From: Gracilaria domingensis
Taxonomy: Eukaryota > Rhodophyta > Florideophyceae > Gracilariales > Gracilariaceae
NCBI GenBank assembly: GCA_022539475.1
Contig: VCMS01000204.1
Location: 111,367 to 175,366, forward strand
Direction of reading: 5' to 3'
Length of the DNA stretch: 64,000 bases
Shown: positions 44,201 through 57,099 of the stretch, piece after piece
How positions within the stretch are numbered: position 1 is the stretch's first letter
Layout: each line of letters opens with the position of its first letter
Program-made: the position numbers and the translations under genes
The notes under the pieces: model-generated
What the model was told of the DNA's origin: nothing
Database searches by the model: none
Seen by the model: the letters and a program-made list of their open reading frames with translations, nothing else

Positions 44201-44700
44201 GAAGGAGGATCCCGGACGTGGAGCATGCCCAATCGGGCATCATTTGAAGGGCAAAACGATCCTAGTGAGCAGCGTCCAGATCAGTTGACAGCAAGAGGAT
44301 GATCCTCTTGTGACACTTCCAGCGAATAGTTCTGAGAGGGGAGTGAGAGAAATCAATCATCCGAGACGAGACAGGAGAAATGGTTCGAGTCGAGAGTCCA
44401 AGGCCGCTACTGAAGTGCAAGTGTACAAGCTTCGATGATGAAATGCGCATAGTGTTCCGTATTGGGTATGCGATAGTAGGAGTAATGCGGAATAGGAGCA
44501 TAGAAATTCATCAGGGAGGAGGTTATGAAGTAATAGACCACAGGAGTGGAGGAGGGCGACATCTGTTCGTTTGAGGCAGTTGCAAGTTTGGGCAAGAATC
44601 TTCTAGAACCCGACGGCGTTGTTGACAGCGGTGTGAAGGAAGTGCCTTATCAATCGAAGAGCAGTGAAGAGAAGGAGAAGAAGGGGAAAAGAAAGCACAT
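41271..44700 (+). pseudogene. Noisy copy of the telobox-Myb gene
   Basis: The counterpart ATG is near 41,271. The Myb domain part reads only across frame hops (CAGGAAGTCGAGG near 41,392; the sequence for the telobox near 41,510-41,540). Clear matches include RSRPVQEPSEAIRGS (near 41,930) and the acidic stretch EEEEDAEV (near 43,170). The C-terminal equivalent ends near 44,620. Frameshifts occur every few tens of bases. A G-rich insertion lies at 42,201-42,276. Whether this is a real decayed gene or an error-laden read of the intact gene is open. Confidence 0.75.
42201..42276 (+). other. G-rich insertion absent from the left arm
   Basis: About 75 bases consisting largely of GGGTGGGG-type runs lie between sequences that are adjacent in the left-arm Myb gene (near 32,220-32,235). 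It could be a quadruplex-forming insertion or a sequencing burst. Confidence 0.7.
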
Positions 44701-46726
44701 GTCGCGGGGAAAATGAAGTGCCTGCTGATGGGTTGAAACTCGATCGCCATATGGTGTTTCTTTACAGAGATCTTGGCAAAGGAATATACCGGTAGCATGG
44801 AAGTCGATTGTAATCCCAATGCTGCACTGGAGGCTTTCGCAGACGGCCGCCAGTATTGTAGTTCTTTTGGTACAATGGAAGTACAGGCAGTCGAGTCTGG
44901 GAATGCAGCGCACTGGTGGCATGACGACTGCTTGGTGAGTTTGGCGCCGTGTTGATAGCTGTCACAGAAGAGTGGTATAACGTTGACCTAGATCGTAGAT
45001 GGCGCAGGTACCTGCATCAAGATTTGGAGAGAGAGCAGTATTGCTAGGGGTGGTTATTGCAGAGTCTGGGAACATGAGCGGAGAGCTGTATTCCAACCTG
45101 GAAACAATTCATTCCGAATTGACCGCTATGTTTCCTATGAGGTGAGAGATGTAGTAGTTCGAGAGTGGAAGGTATTGCCAGGGCCAACGACTTGAGGGAT
45201 GAAGAGTATTGTGCGCGACGCAGAAAGTTTAATTTGGTGTCACGGAGATGTTCTTTTCTTGTTCTAGCGCTCGTTCTGGGTCTGAGCGTGGCCGGGTTCG
45301 GAATGGATTGGCGCTTCTCTGTAAGGAGCATGCGAGCAATATGGATGACCACGCGGATAGCTCTGATTTGGCGCGGGTGGGCGACTGGTGGGCATTCTAA
45401 CGTCTTCTATGATCCGTCAGAATGTGTGGCATGTGAAGGAACAGGAAGTACTACATCGAGGTTTCTTCACTTTACTGGCTGTCATATGATCTGACATATG
45501 GGGCATAAGGCGAGAGTGTGGAAACCTCCATTGCTGGTGAAACCCTTTGCGAAATCCCTTCTCGAAGCAGTATAGTGAAGTGTCGAAGGCATAATGAGAA
45601 TAGCTGCGGTCAGGTGCAGCGGTCGATAATCTGTGTCAGGGTTCGTGGAGGTCAATAATGAATTGCGCTCTGATGCACAGGCTTTAATGGCGGTGCCGTT
45701 GTGGGGGGGGTCAGATGATCGAGCATACACCCGCGAAGGCTTGAGACTGGGAGTACGACAAGTGCGCTTGGGGTAGGGGGCATTTGTTTCGCAATCCTGA
45801 ACGTGTTCGGACAGAAACAGACCTTGAGTGGAGAGCAAAGACTGTAACGCGTATATGGGAACGCTGTATAAGGATAGTGGGATTTGTATGCTGACTATTT
45901 GAGTATTGTAAGGATAGAGTGTGCAGGGGATTGCACACCAGCGCTTTTGGCGTTGTTTGTGGCGTTTTCGGAGCCGAGGTGTTCAAAGACTTGAGTGAAT
46001 ATTGTTGGTGGATAGTAAACTTGGATGTTTATGAATAGAACTTGTGAATGGAAGATGCATAGACAGGTATTGGGATACAGCGGAGAAGAGTGGAGGAGTA
46101 GGCAGGAGGAGGCTGACTTGGGCGCGATGGATGCACTCTGTTGCTGACGATGAGCGGGTCTGCCAGCGGAAAAGTTCGAGACGTCGTCATTATATGTGGC
46201 GAAGTCATTATATTTATCAATGTGCTCTCTTGCTGCCGCAGAGCCGGGGGGGGTGTATGAAGGGTAGTTGGTCATACATGCGTGAACCCTATCCGTCGCA
46301 TAGTTTGCCGTCAGCCATGCGTCGACGCGGGCGAAGTTGAAGAGCAAGAGACTGGCATAGAAGCTGTGCAGTTATCGCAACAGACGCTCCGCAGTTAGTG
46401 ACGGGCAGGAGCATTCGCGCGCTGGCAGTCTATCTTCTTTCAAGAGATCTACAGTCAAGGAAATCTGATGTTTGCCAGGATCGGGTGAATAGTTCACTGA
46501 ATGGTCAAAAGATGTTGGAAGACTTACACGCCTAAAATCTGGATTTTGCAACACGGTTCTTTCCGTTTTGGAAAAGTAAGACGGCCGTGATGAGTGTCTT
46601 TCACCCATCCAGAGCACGTGATGCGAGGATCCACTGGCATCGAAGATGGCCGGACGGTTGGTTGCAGGAGAGGGGAGTCGAGACGCATGGTCATATGATG
46701 TCGATTCTGTCGTACTGGAGCGGGCG
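44701..46726. other. Noisy counterpart of 28,056-29,906; no gene
   Basis: Only scattered short frames occur. The minus-strand frame 46,617-46,372 corresponds to the 28,083 frame and its continuation but is kept open by indels. Confidence 0.4.
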
Positions 46727-47215
46727 AGGACAAGTTGTGTTACGGGTCGCTACCGGGTTAACACATCTTGACTATCCTCTGCCCGCGGCACGTGTACGTT
46801 TGGCTGGCGTTGCCCTGCGTTGCGTGTATTTGGGAGGTCTGTTGTATCGGCTACAGAACGAGGCAAAAGACGTGCCCGCGGGCGGTTGGGTTCCGGTGGT
46901 GTTAGGGAGCTACCGCTAACACGAACCGGTACCCTCACGCCGCGGGCAGTAAATAGCAGGAAAATAACGTTTTCAAAAAATCGGCCGAAAATGTGCCCGC
47001 GGGTGGTGGGTCCGGTCGTGTTAGGGTAGCTACCCTGAGACACAACCTGACCGTCGCCGTCCGCGGCATGAAAAAAGCCCAAAAATTTTTTTAAAACGAC
47101 CGCGGCAAACGTGGGCGGCGGAGAGGGGGGGTCCGGTTTGTGTTAGGGTAGCCTAACGAGCGAGACGCGAGCCCCCCCCCCCCGCCCCTGGCGGCGCGCG
47201 CCGTGGGCACGTTGT
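46727..47215. repeat. Right-arm copy of the palindrome array
   Basis: Counterparts of all four palindromes occur in reverse order. GTTAGGG and CCCT sequences at about 46,900 and 47,020-47,040 are recognisable but with base insertions. The last unit (47,110-47,210) is distorted by extra C and G residues. Confidence 0.8.
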
Positions 47216-48310
47216 GGTCCAAACATTTTTGGCTACCATGCCGGAGACCGTCTCAGAACACCTTCTTTCGACACTTGTCCCGCCTCAGTACGATGCCTCG
47301 CCGCAACACGTTGGCCGCTGTCGCCGTGGATTGGCGGGAGGGCAGAAAGCCTGTACTCGTTGCATCAGGGTGTAGTCTTGAGTATTAGGCTAGCGGCTTC
47401 AGAGAAACTGCACGACTGGATGAGCGCGTAACGATGCTTCGCATAAGTCTACGTCCACTAGAAACCCCTCTCCAACAGAACATTTTTGAGGCATGTTGTG
47501 CGTTTCCCACACCCCCGCGAAACCAATCGGCTGCATTTCTCGCAATAATTTGTTGCGAGCTAGTATAAATCTATCCAGATGAAGAATCAAACTAATTTAT
47601 TGCATCCATTGATCCCTCAAGCTATTAGACACAATACGCGACGCTTGGTACAATTGTGTGTAGTGTATTGACAACTACACTGGTTTAGAGAGCTGGCTGA
47701 AGGGCGAAGAGAACGTTACCAATGGAAGCCCGTCAACAATAGGGCCCGCAATGCACGAAAGCGTAAGTGCGCCGGGTTTTGAAATACAGAGAACGACAGA
47801 GTGACGGCAGTATGTAGTACGTAAAGACTGGCCACCAGTTTATTTTCCGGTGAAGAATACAAATTCTAATCGATCATTGCGGTTTGATGATGAAGGTAAG
47901 GTATTACCTAATAGGCATGAGCGCTTCTCGTTGGCGTTCAATGTATATTATTTGAATTATAATTCGTGTCGTTGTGAGAAACACGATGGAGGCCGGCAGA
48001 CCATAGAATACTCGTAGAGTGATAGGGGTAAGAGAGCTCTCTACGGAGAGCTATAAATAACTATATGGGAGTTCTGATAGCTATACTACTACCAGTGAGT
48101 CTCACAGGATTAGAGCAACGGGGGCTTGGTAGCGAGTATGTGCTAGCCAATGTCATTCATTAAAAAAGTGTATGAGACAGAGGGGGTCGACGAGAGTCGT
48201 AGGCGGAAGCAAAACAGAATGGTAGGCATGAAAATGCGCCTTCAGCGCGGCGTGCTTGAGTCTGGTACGCGGTGACATGACAAGTAGTTCCAATGTTGAA
48301 GATCTCGTAT
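47216..48310. other. Noisy counterpart of 26,520-27,600; no gene
   Basis: Matches the left arm in reverse complement, for example AAGGTAAGGTATTACCTAATAG near 47,896. No supported frame. Confidence 0.5.
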
Positions 48311-50690
48311 CGCTCTACCTCCCTGTTAACGAAAGGCCCTGTACACCTACAATAGCACGAGAGAAGATATTATGCGACGGTGTTTGGTGGATGATATCCG
48401 TAAAATGACTGCGAATGGTGTTGCGTTTATTCCTTCGCGTTAGAAGGCCGTGTATAAAACTCAGAGGTCCGCACTTCCAGAGCTATGAATTGTGCGCGGT
48501 GCACGAAACTTTGTGCGAGAGCGTTTAAGAGGCTCCAATCTGACCACTCGGGAAGAGACGAAATAGAACTTTTTTACATCATGCGCCACGGAAGTTGCAC
48601 CTATGAATTAGTCAAAGCGAAACGTCCGAGTACTGAGAGAAAAATTGTTCTGATTAGTGGCTCGTCGTGGCGCTCTGCGCGTCAGATTTCAAAGAATTTN
48701 NNNNNNNNNNNNNNNNNNNNNNNNNNNNNNNNNNNNNNNNNNNNNNNNNNNNNNNNNNNNNNNNNNNNNNNNNNNNNNNNNNNNNNNNNNNNNNNNNNNN
48801 NNNNNNNNNNNNNNNNNNNNNNNNNNNNNNNNNNNNNNNNNNNNNNNNNNNNNNNNNNNNNNNNNNNNNNNNNNNNNNNNNNNNNNNNNNNNNNNNNNNN
48901 NNNNNNNNNNNNNNNNNNNNNNNNNNNNNNNNNNNNNNNNNNNNNNNNNNNNNNNNNNNNNNNNNNNNNNNNNNNNNNNNNNNNNNNNNNNNNNNNNNNN
49001 NNNNNNNNNNNNNNNNNNNNNNNNNNNNNNNNNNNNNNNNNNNNNNNNNNNNNNNNNNNNNNNNNNNNNNNNNNNNNNNNNNNNNNNNNNNNNNNNNNNN
49101 NNNNNNNNNNNNNNNNNNNNNNNNNNNNNNNNNNNNNNNNNNNNNNNNNNNNNNNNNNNNNNNNNNNNNNNNNNNNNNNNNNNNNNNNNNNNNNNNNNNN
49201 NNNNNNNNNNNNNNNNNNNNNNNNNNNNNNNNNNNNNNNNNNNNNNNNNNNNNNNNNNNNNNNNNNNNNNNNNNNNNNNNNNNNNNNNNNNNNNNNNNNN
49301 NNNNNNNNNNNNNNNNNNNNNNNNNNNNNNNNNNNNNNNNNNNNNNNNNNNNNNNNNNNNNNNNNNNNNNNNNNNNNNNNNNNNNNNNNNNNNNNNNNNN
49401 NNNNNNNNNNNNNNNNNNNNNNNNNCCTCGAGTCTATGACCGAGCTCCCCGTTTTGTCATGAAGAGTTAACAGAATGTCTTTACCCTCAAAAAGACCGCA
49501 CGGAAAAACTAGCAGAGGATGGCACACTCGACTTAGTTCCGCCGATGAACTGAAAAACTTTACTGCTGAGATTAGAATTGGCATCAGACTGACGAAGAAG
49601 ATATCTTGAAGGATGCATCCTGGACCGCGCGTCAGAGACCTTGCTAAAACGAATGCATTGCGTCTGCTTCAGATGCGGAAACCTTGATCAGTTGTAGGGA
49701 AGTTTATGCCACTTACTGTAGTCACACGGATGCACTCACGCGAAGCTCGTCGAAACTGAAAATATGAGGTGAAGAGATAGGCTCCGTAAACCATGTTTGC
49801 TTTAGAGTGTTGAAAGACTTAATCGTGTATACCGCAGAAAAGACCTACGAAGATTCACTGTAACTGATTTCGGAGTAACCACACTATTCCTACTATCCAA
49901 CGAGCCCATAACCATTCCTTAAGTTATTGAGGTGGCGTCTCTTCGATAGACCGACCATGGGTGAGATATTTCGTGGAGTGGGTCTCGAGGATATAGGGTG
50001 GAAGAAGTTTTCGTTGTTAGCCAACTGAGCTGTGTCACAAGGTCTGAACGGATCTCTCGTTAGAGTGGTGGCCGCGAACTTACATCCTTCGCGAGCAACA
50101 GTTCTCAATTGAAACCGTCCTTTGAACGTTATCGTCGAAAAATGGCCTTCTTCAGTTCTGCTACAAGCGCTTGAACTGTATCGGTCTCGTTGAATCCTTT
50201 TGCGAGAAATCGCGCGCGTCCCGAAGTACCCAATTAAGCTCGTCTGGCCTAACACGATGACCAACGGTTGAAGCTACTGAAGCCAGACAACGTGAATAAA
50301 TCCATATGCAAATCACCAGGGCCCCTCAGAAGCCACTGGCGAACTGCTTCCGTGTCTCGCTCTAAGACGCCGGACCCGGGAAGAGAAAACACAATGACAA
50401 GTGTCCGGAAGCGGAGGGGCGCACGAGTGCCGCGACCATTCCTCGGACACCGCGAGCTCCCGGAGCGACAAGGGGCAGGACCGTTCGGAAGATGCAGGGC
50501 GCGGCGCGGAAAGCTGAACGCTGCCTATCTCCGAAGGCAGCCTAGTCGTCTTCCAGCGCTGCTTTCAGACGGAAACGGCAATGTGACATTAGCTTTGAAG
50601 AGATAAAGACTCCTCGGGCATAACGAGAGGCACCCACGCTTCTTATTGTTTACAGTAGTAAGACCATCGAAGAAGAAATGAACGCAGAAA
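48311..50690 (-). pseudogene. Plavaka-like transposase, copy 3 (noisy, with N gap)
   Basis: Reverse-complement counterpart of the 24,327 copy. Recognisable blocks are NNTKKRGC-like zinc-finger sequence near 50,660, the LANNENFFHPI block (about 50,020) and LSRVCHPLL (about 49,530). The central part is lost in 726 N (48,700-49,425). The frame breaks very often. It is a duplicate of copy 2 by the giant inverted repeat, not an independent insertion. Confidence 0.75.
48700..49425. other. Assembly gap, 726 N
   Basis: Undetermined bases inside transposase copy 3. The apparent 260-325-codon frames here are artefacts of the gap. Confidence 1.
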
Positions 50691-52753
50691 CGACGACAAA
50701 ACTTCAAGGAAGCGTCGTCCGAAGGGAGAAGGAGTCGAGGACAGTCAAGCATCGACGTTCATGCTGAGAACGCAGAATATATTTGAGTTAAATCACGGTT
50801 TCGTTCAAAAAGGAAACGTAGGACACGTCGATCCTCAACACAAGGTGTACTTCTCGTAATATCTACCACTGGTTATAAACCTTGCGCTTTTCCAACGTGT
50901 AAGCGTACACCTGTTCCAATACTCGCAAAGAAAAAAATTCTTCCTTCCCGCCGCCGCCCCCGCCCCGACGTCCGACCTCTTCCGTCACCTCTGATCCGCG
51001 CCATCCACATCCTCGTTATACCACGCTCTCCTTCTTTTTCCTCCCTCTATCTTTATGGAGGCTCCTTAAAGTAGAGCGGAAAAAAAGAAGGAACGAGTCA
51101 TCCGTATCTCACGGATGTATCCGCTGCATCTTATTCGAACGTGCTTCCATATCTCTCCACGTATCTTTGCCTAAAACTAACCAATCCTCACCACGTTTCT
51201 TCCGCTCTCGACATGCAAAACGCAGAAATAAGCAATCACCCTTCAACTTCTTCTATTGCCTCAAGATATAGAACGAGTTTGTAGGGTGTTAAAACGGAAC
51301 CTGAAACCCAAAGCACGCAACTTAAGATACGCGACCCAAGTTCATTCGTTGCCCAAGCTCTAGTTCCCTCTGCCGACTTTTCAAAATAGCGCAAGACGCG
51401 AGAAGCTAAGCCTATAGCGCAACAAAACCAAGGTTGTTTCTTGGCGGCATCTGGATCTCTGACTGTTCCGGCAAGACGATTCTGTACTTGTGAGGACATA
51501 GGCTGCTCTCGCTTTATCACGCACTCTGCCGTATGTTGCTGCATGCGGCATTCTTGGTGCCGCTTGTGAGTTCTCGCTTCGCACACCATTCTTCGCGCTT
51601 TACGATAATGGGGCTGTAATCAAACCTATCCCTTTCCTCTTCTTCTCCTTTGCGAGTTACTAGGCCTTCGACTTTTCTAGCGCAACGTTCAGTTCGTTCA
51701 TCAATGGTACGTTCATCGCATTTCAAAAACACCCAACGAAGCAAATACTAACTTATGGATACTCCGCGCGTATACAGGTAAACGACCAATTCCATTTCGT
51801 CTCTCAAGATCAGCTGACTTTCGGATAGGCATTCTGCGAGCTTTGATTAACATAAGGCTGCTCTTCGTTTATGGCATCTCGCGCTATGTTGCCGCATGCA
51901 TTCTTGTGTCCTGCATTGTGAGTTCTCGCTTCGACACCTTTCGCGCGTTACGATGATCGTGGACTGCTAATCTAACCGATCCCTATCCTTCTTCTTCTTC
52001 CTTTTGCAGACTAGGTCCCTCGACTTTCTAGCGCAAAAGTTTCGTTTGTTTTATCAAATGTACGTTCCATCGCATTTCAAATGCTATCCAACATCTTTGA
52101 CTAAACTATGAATACTTCTGCTTGCGTATAGAGGTAAACGCGAATTTTGATGCGACGTAGCTCACCGAGTCAGGCACGTCCTCAAGTAGGAACCATGCAT
52201 CTAGGCAGTTCCCTACATGAGAACGGATAGGATGAGGCGCTTCGCGCCTCATCCTCTCGAGGTGCGTATTGTCTACCATACCGCACTATGGCAGTGCCCT
52301 CTGCGCGCATCGCCGCAGATTGCGCCTACACCCGCTTCATCATGGGGAAATGCTATATTAATATAGCGAAGTAGTGGTTAGCCAAAAAACGTGTCGATAA
52401 GAAGAATAATACGAATAAAACGTATTATATTTAATTAATGGGAACATCATCTGTACTAGCAAAACAGTATCCACGTTGCCCAGGTATCATTCGCAGAAGC
52501 GTATCGTGTAATGTGCACCTTAATGGAAACGGAACCTAACTCGCGAAAATACCGCTTCAGGTACCCTCGACCTAAAGAAACTAGCACAGCACGGGTGGGA
52601 AAACCCACCAGTACTTTACGCACAGCGAAGCGACACCCAAGCAATTATCTCAAATTTTAAAAATATACTCGATATTTTCAAAAAAATACTGACGACCCTT
52701 GCACTTCGGAACGACCCTACGCAAAAAACTAGCATCTGCAAGAGACAGACGTT
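50691..52753. repeat. Right-arm copies of the 335-bp blocks and hairpins; no gene
   Basis: It holds the counterpart of the hairpin at 23,900 (near 51,060), two copies of the 335-bp block (about 51,240-51,800 and 51,830-52,140) and the hairpin trio (about 52,170-52,330). Confidence 0.7.
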
Positions 52754-53313
52754 GAGCTGATACGCACTTCGGGCGGTCATGCACCACAATCAAACCAGCT
52801 CTTGCGTCTGCACTCTGACAACGTGTTCCAGGGCTTTCTTCACTAAGCAGGAAAGCAAGAACTTCACGCACGCACCGATGAGCTAAAAGGCGCAGTTTTA
52901 TACGTCAATGCGCAAGCATATGTCTGTGACCTTTTGAATAAAGAAGAAACATGCGCGTCGGATACCGCGGATGGCAACGCTGTCAACCATCTGCCGCCTG
53001 CCCCTGCTCTCTTCTCACCACGAGGAGTTTCCAACAACTTGCCAATGCTAGTGACGCATCTTTCCTCCTTCCTGCAGATTCGTTCTAAACACAAAAACTA
53101 CTCCGCAAAAACGTTGTCTAACAGAATCCGACATTCTCAAAAAGCAGAGTTTCGCCGCACATGGCAACATCGTCTGGAATAGCGTCAATCTCAATTTCAC
53201 CAAGCAGTCTTCGATGCCACGAGGTCAGTATAATCAAATTGGACGAAGTAGTCTGTTTGAGATGACGTCGAGTGAAATATCAGCACTTAGCTACATAGCA
53301 TAACAATGATGAC
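52754..53313. other. Sequence between the right arm and the Gypsy LTR; two short minus-strand frames
   Basis: Minus-strand frames 53,094-52,864 and 52,871-52,650 have protein-like composition (for example RLTALPSAV-type and KCVSAQRLSLADASF segments) and may be one broken gene crossing the arm boundary. I do not recognise it. Confidence 0.3.
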
Positions 53314-53848
53314 TCTAGCTATAGCCAGCCAGATCAACGCGGCTCTACAAGATCCAATGGTGACGCACGGCTCCCGCAACGCTGTGTCTACTGTACCACG
53401 TGCGGACGCGCCACGCCAGGCTTCAACAGACCTAATTAGCTAATCTCAGATTTAGAATTAATAATTACTAGAGTATAGATATGTGGCCGGGGTGCACCAC
53501 AAATGCCAACCTCCCGGCCCACGTGGCACTAGGCCCGGAGACCGAGGGGCGCTCGGTGCACTAAACACCCCGAGCGCCAAACCTCCCACACCAAAATGTA
53601 AAGCAAGCACCAACAGCCTAATGACACCAGTCGTTCTACAGCACCAATTGCTAAGTCTAGTAGTCTCTAATAGTTTCTGACCTCGAGGTTATACGGCCTC
53701 CGCACACCAGGCGCTATTTACCATTGGTCACCATGCACTATAGCAACGTGCGTGCTGCCGACCTATTAGGTCACGTGTTACACTCCTCCGCCGGGCACCC
53801 ACGCAGGACTCCCCACAGCAGCTCGCACCGATCGCTATACCACATAAT
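53314..53848 (+). repeat. 5' LTR of the Gypsy element
   Basis: Starts near TCTAGCTATAGCC and ends near TATACCACATAA. It aligns over its whole length with the 3' LTR (shared phrases CACTATAGCAACG, CACTCCTCCGCCGG, GCAGCTCGCACC) but with many one-base indels. Confidence 0.85.
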
Positions 53849-53861
53849 TGGTCTCCCGACC
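53849..53861 (+). promoter_or_regulatory. Candidate primer-binding site
   Basis: TGGTCTCCCGACC begins directly after the LTR with the TGG complementary to a tRNA CCA end. I cannot name the tRNA. Confidence 0.5.
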
Positions 53862-54360
53862 TAGAAATCTGGGAACCAAGGGTTGGAAGGGAGGATTTGA
53901 AGTCACAGATACCCGAGGCTTGGTTCCCGGCCGAAGCAATTGGCTCGACCCATTACCTAAAGGAGAAACGGAGGCGCCGCTACCCAAATAGGGCGCCGAG
54001 CCGTCACCAAGTGGTCACCCCATACGTTCAGTGTCCTATCCGCTGTGCGATAACCCGGGAGAACCTGATTCGGAAGGGAACGCCCCCGAGGGCAAGAAGG
54101 TTAGACCGAGAGGCTGGGCCCCTCGACCCTTCCCGGACTGACAAGTGGACGGAGAGCAAGGCTCCGCCAAGGCGGAGCCCTCTGTAACAACCCATGGTAG
54201 ACCAATATGGAGAGCCAGTCGACCGCGACTGACTGCACGAGTTTCACCCGATGGTAGTTGATCGAGCCTCCCAGGAGTCCCAACAAGGAACCTGTGTGTT
54301 ACAGTACCTCGAAAAACGAGTGCCAGGACACATCGACCGCATGTTATCTGCCTGCAGCAC

Positions 54361-56245
54361 AGGGGCTTAAGCTTCAACCTGAGATGGTGGCCCAGCGCCG
54401 CGCTCATGAACGCAAGCTCCCCCCCTGCAGTAGACGCCACCAAAACGCTTGGTATTCTCCACCCACCTTCCTACACAACGACTGTGAAGGATATATCGAC
54501 CCTATGGAAAAGGGGCATAGCCTCCAGGGATGAGGCCCGAGGTACGTTTACCCCCCCCAACCTTACTGGTTAGCTCCTCAGACCAAGTGGTGAACCCTGA
54601 TGGAAATTCGTCGAGCATCAGGAGACGAGCGCGAACGTAACAAATGTAAGAGAAGAAAAACCAAAAGGCGGAAAGAGAAAGAGTCGCCGTCGGACTACGG
54701 ACTCTTCGTCCTCACGACACCATCGGATTCTCAGGAGACGGACGACCGACAGCGTCACGACTCAAGAGAAAACTCTCGCAAGAAAAAGAAAAATCCCCGC
54801 CAAGTAACAAAAGATAACGATTCGACTCAACTTCCGACGAGAGACGACCTAGAGTGCTTACGCCGCTCAATGATTTATTCACCCAAAGCGGTGACATCGA
54901 CCTATAGGTTACAGAACAGACAGCTGAGTATACAAAGAGTAGCTCAGAAGATAACAACATCATAGCAAGCTTCGTTTCCAACTATGTGAAACTCGCTTAG
55001 CGCGGTAACCCTTGCATCATGAATTCCTTCAAAGGTTCAAGCATCGCTGTGATCAGAATGGTTTCAAAGCAGCACCATTGCTGCTTTAACAATTCTACCT
55101 AACTCGTCAGCTGGAGCTGCCCACAGCCGCCTCCAAGGAAAACACCATGGCGTGACGAAGACAAACGAAATTGACCAATATACCCAAGGTGGTTAACTTC
55201 CTACGGCAAACCTACCACCGATGCAGGTAATCCAGGAGCGTACGCAGATGCTTGCGTACCGCCAGCGCGCGGACAAACCAATTGGAATTCGCTCGCCTCC
55301 TGATGAGCATTAGTCTCCCGACTGTGGAAGCTCTTACTACCAAAAGGTTGAAATCGAAGTAACGCGACAACCGTGGCAAGTCTAAATCCGATCACAGGTC
55401 GAACTACCTAGCTACCAACCGCACGCTCACTAAAACGCACTAGCCCCCATGGCCACACGACTAGGCGACACCGTCGGTCAGGGCCCAGGAAAGACTCCGC
55501 ACCACTCGCAAACCATCGAAGGAGAGAAACGAAAGACCAGCGGTCAGTGTTGACAACGTAAGGAAGAGGAGACCACTTACGAGCTTCCACACCAATACGC
55601 CCCCAGTCACCCATCCACTCGTCATGCACAACCACAACTCGATCGCACGGTAAACCTCTTGGCGTCCAAGCTGGCTATCCAGCGACCACCCCAGACAAAC
55701 CTCAGCTCCCACCAATCACAGTACCGTACCGTCAGCCCGTCCAGCGGTACCATTCAAGCAATATTGAACAAACCATACCCGACAGCAACGAGCTACAGTA
55801 CCTACTGCAGCGCCTCCTCCATCCGCGCGCTCGTTCGCTCCGATGAAGACCCCACAACCTGCAACTCCCTCTGTTGTTCTGCTTGTCGCCCCACCACTGC
55901 AACAGCGTGCCCAAGTGTGGCTCCCCGCAGAAACAGCAAGCCTCTCCGACTCTCGTCCAGCAGAACCACCAGGATATATTGGCCCCCGCACGGACGCAGG
56001 CACGCGGACACGCCAAATAGCGCGACCCAAGCAGCCACAACCTCACACTACACCTCGTCACGAGCAGGACAAAACGACCCGCCCCGCACAAGGACGGAAA
56101 AACGCCGAAAAACAGTTGGATAGAGGCCTTCCCCAACGTCCGAAGACGGAAGCCTTCCAGAACCAATGTCAAGTAGACAATTACCCATTGGTTACAGGAG
56201 AGAGCCTCATGACGCACCGAACCATATGCTTCTCAAGCATATAAC
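54361..56245 (+). pseudogene. Gypsy Gag region (fragmented)
   Basis: Overlapping plus-strand frames (54,258-54,533; 54,600-54,965; 55,659-56,123; 55,843-56,244) have Gag-like composition. A strongly basic, Lys/Arg-rich start (KCKRRKTKRRKEKE) comes first, then a Pro/Thr/Ser/Gln-rich middle. A Cys-rich patch near 55,860-55,900 may be a zinc knuckle. No domain can be confirmed because of frame noise. Position between the primer-binding site and RT supports the call. Confidence 0.45.
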
Positions 56246-57099
56246 TATAAGTAAACTCACCCTCGGTTACTCTAACCACTTGTACCATGCGTCACTTCCT
56301 GACACCGGGCAGACCTAATCTGGAATGCCAAACTATAACTAACAACAACTAATAAGCTTCACCATGTACATTAACTAACCCACTGGTGACGCCAACAACA
56401 GACCACTAACCTCATGGAGCGCTACCAAATGTATTGATACACCATAGTCCGATCGCTTCATAGTCGTAACCAACTGCAACAACTGTATCCTCGAACAACT
56501 TTATAACCAGCATCAGGGCAATTTTCCACGTTCTAAACATTCTTTCCATAATGCCCCCGGATCCCATTATTTAACCACAAGGTGCCTCTACGAAAAGAAA
56601 CCGCACTCAACACCAACCGTCCCGGAAAACACCACTCTCCAACAAGGCGATTGCAAACGTAACAATACCGCCTATAACCACTGTATGAATCACATGCCAA
56701 CAACCTGCCTGTATCCATTCAGAACCATCACGGTTGCCGAACGACACATGACCTTAATGCGAATGTATATCGACAACATACCGACAAAACCTTCAGTCTA
56801 CCTAGAACTTCAGCAACCCCCGGTCAATTGCCAAAACACACCTAATTGTCTCCTTACCGCTCCCCGTACATCTTACATATACCACAATGTCCCACGAGTC
56901 GGATGCTAAGAAGGCAGTTCAATCGTGAATCGTCGCGAACAGACCATATGTGCAGCGACTAGCTGACAGAAAGACCAGAAACTGAGCTCGACCCATACCA
57001 ATGGAAGACGGATGAATATAGACTTGAAGGGAAACTCAGACTCGATCCTTGACTCCTTGAGCCATTCATACCATTGTCGTAAGCTGGACCATTAAGCCA

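Larger units (their letters stand above)
38618..52753. repeat. Right arm of giant inverted repeat (~14.1 kb), indel-rich
   Basis: Reverse complement of 22,236-35,410 in conserved order, about 1 kb longer. Differences from the left arm are mostly single-base insertions and deletions. The outer end is sharp: homology stops at 52,753, next to AGCTGATACGC, while the left arm continues into unrelated sequence. The inner segment 39,130-40,200 does not match the left arm. Confidence 0.9.

Noticed and set aside
48485-49470. Frames of 260-325 codons across the N gap
   Set aside because: They consist almost wholly of undetermined bases.
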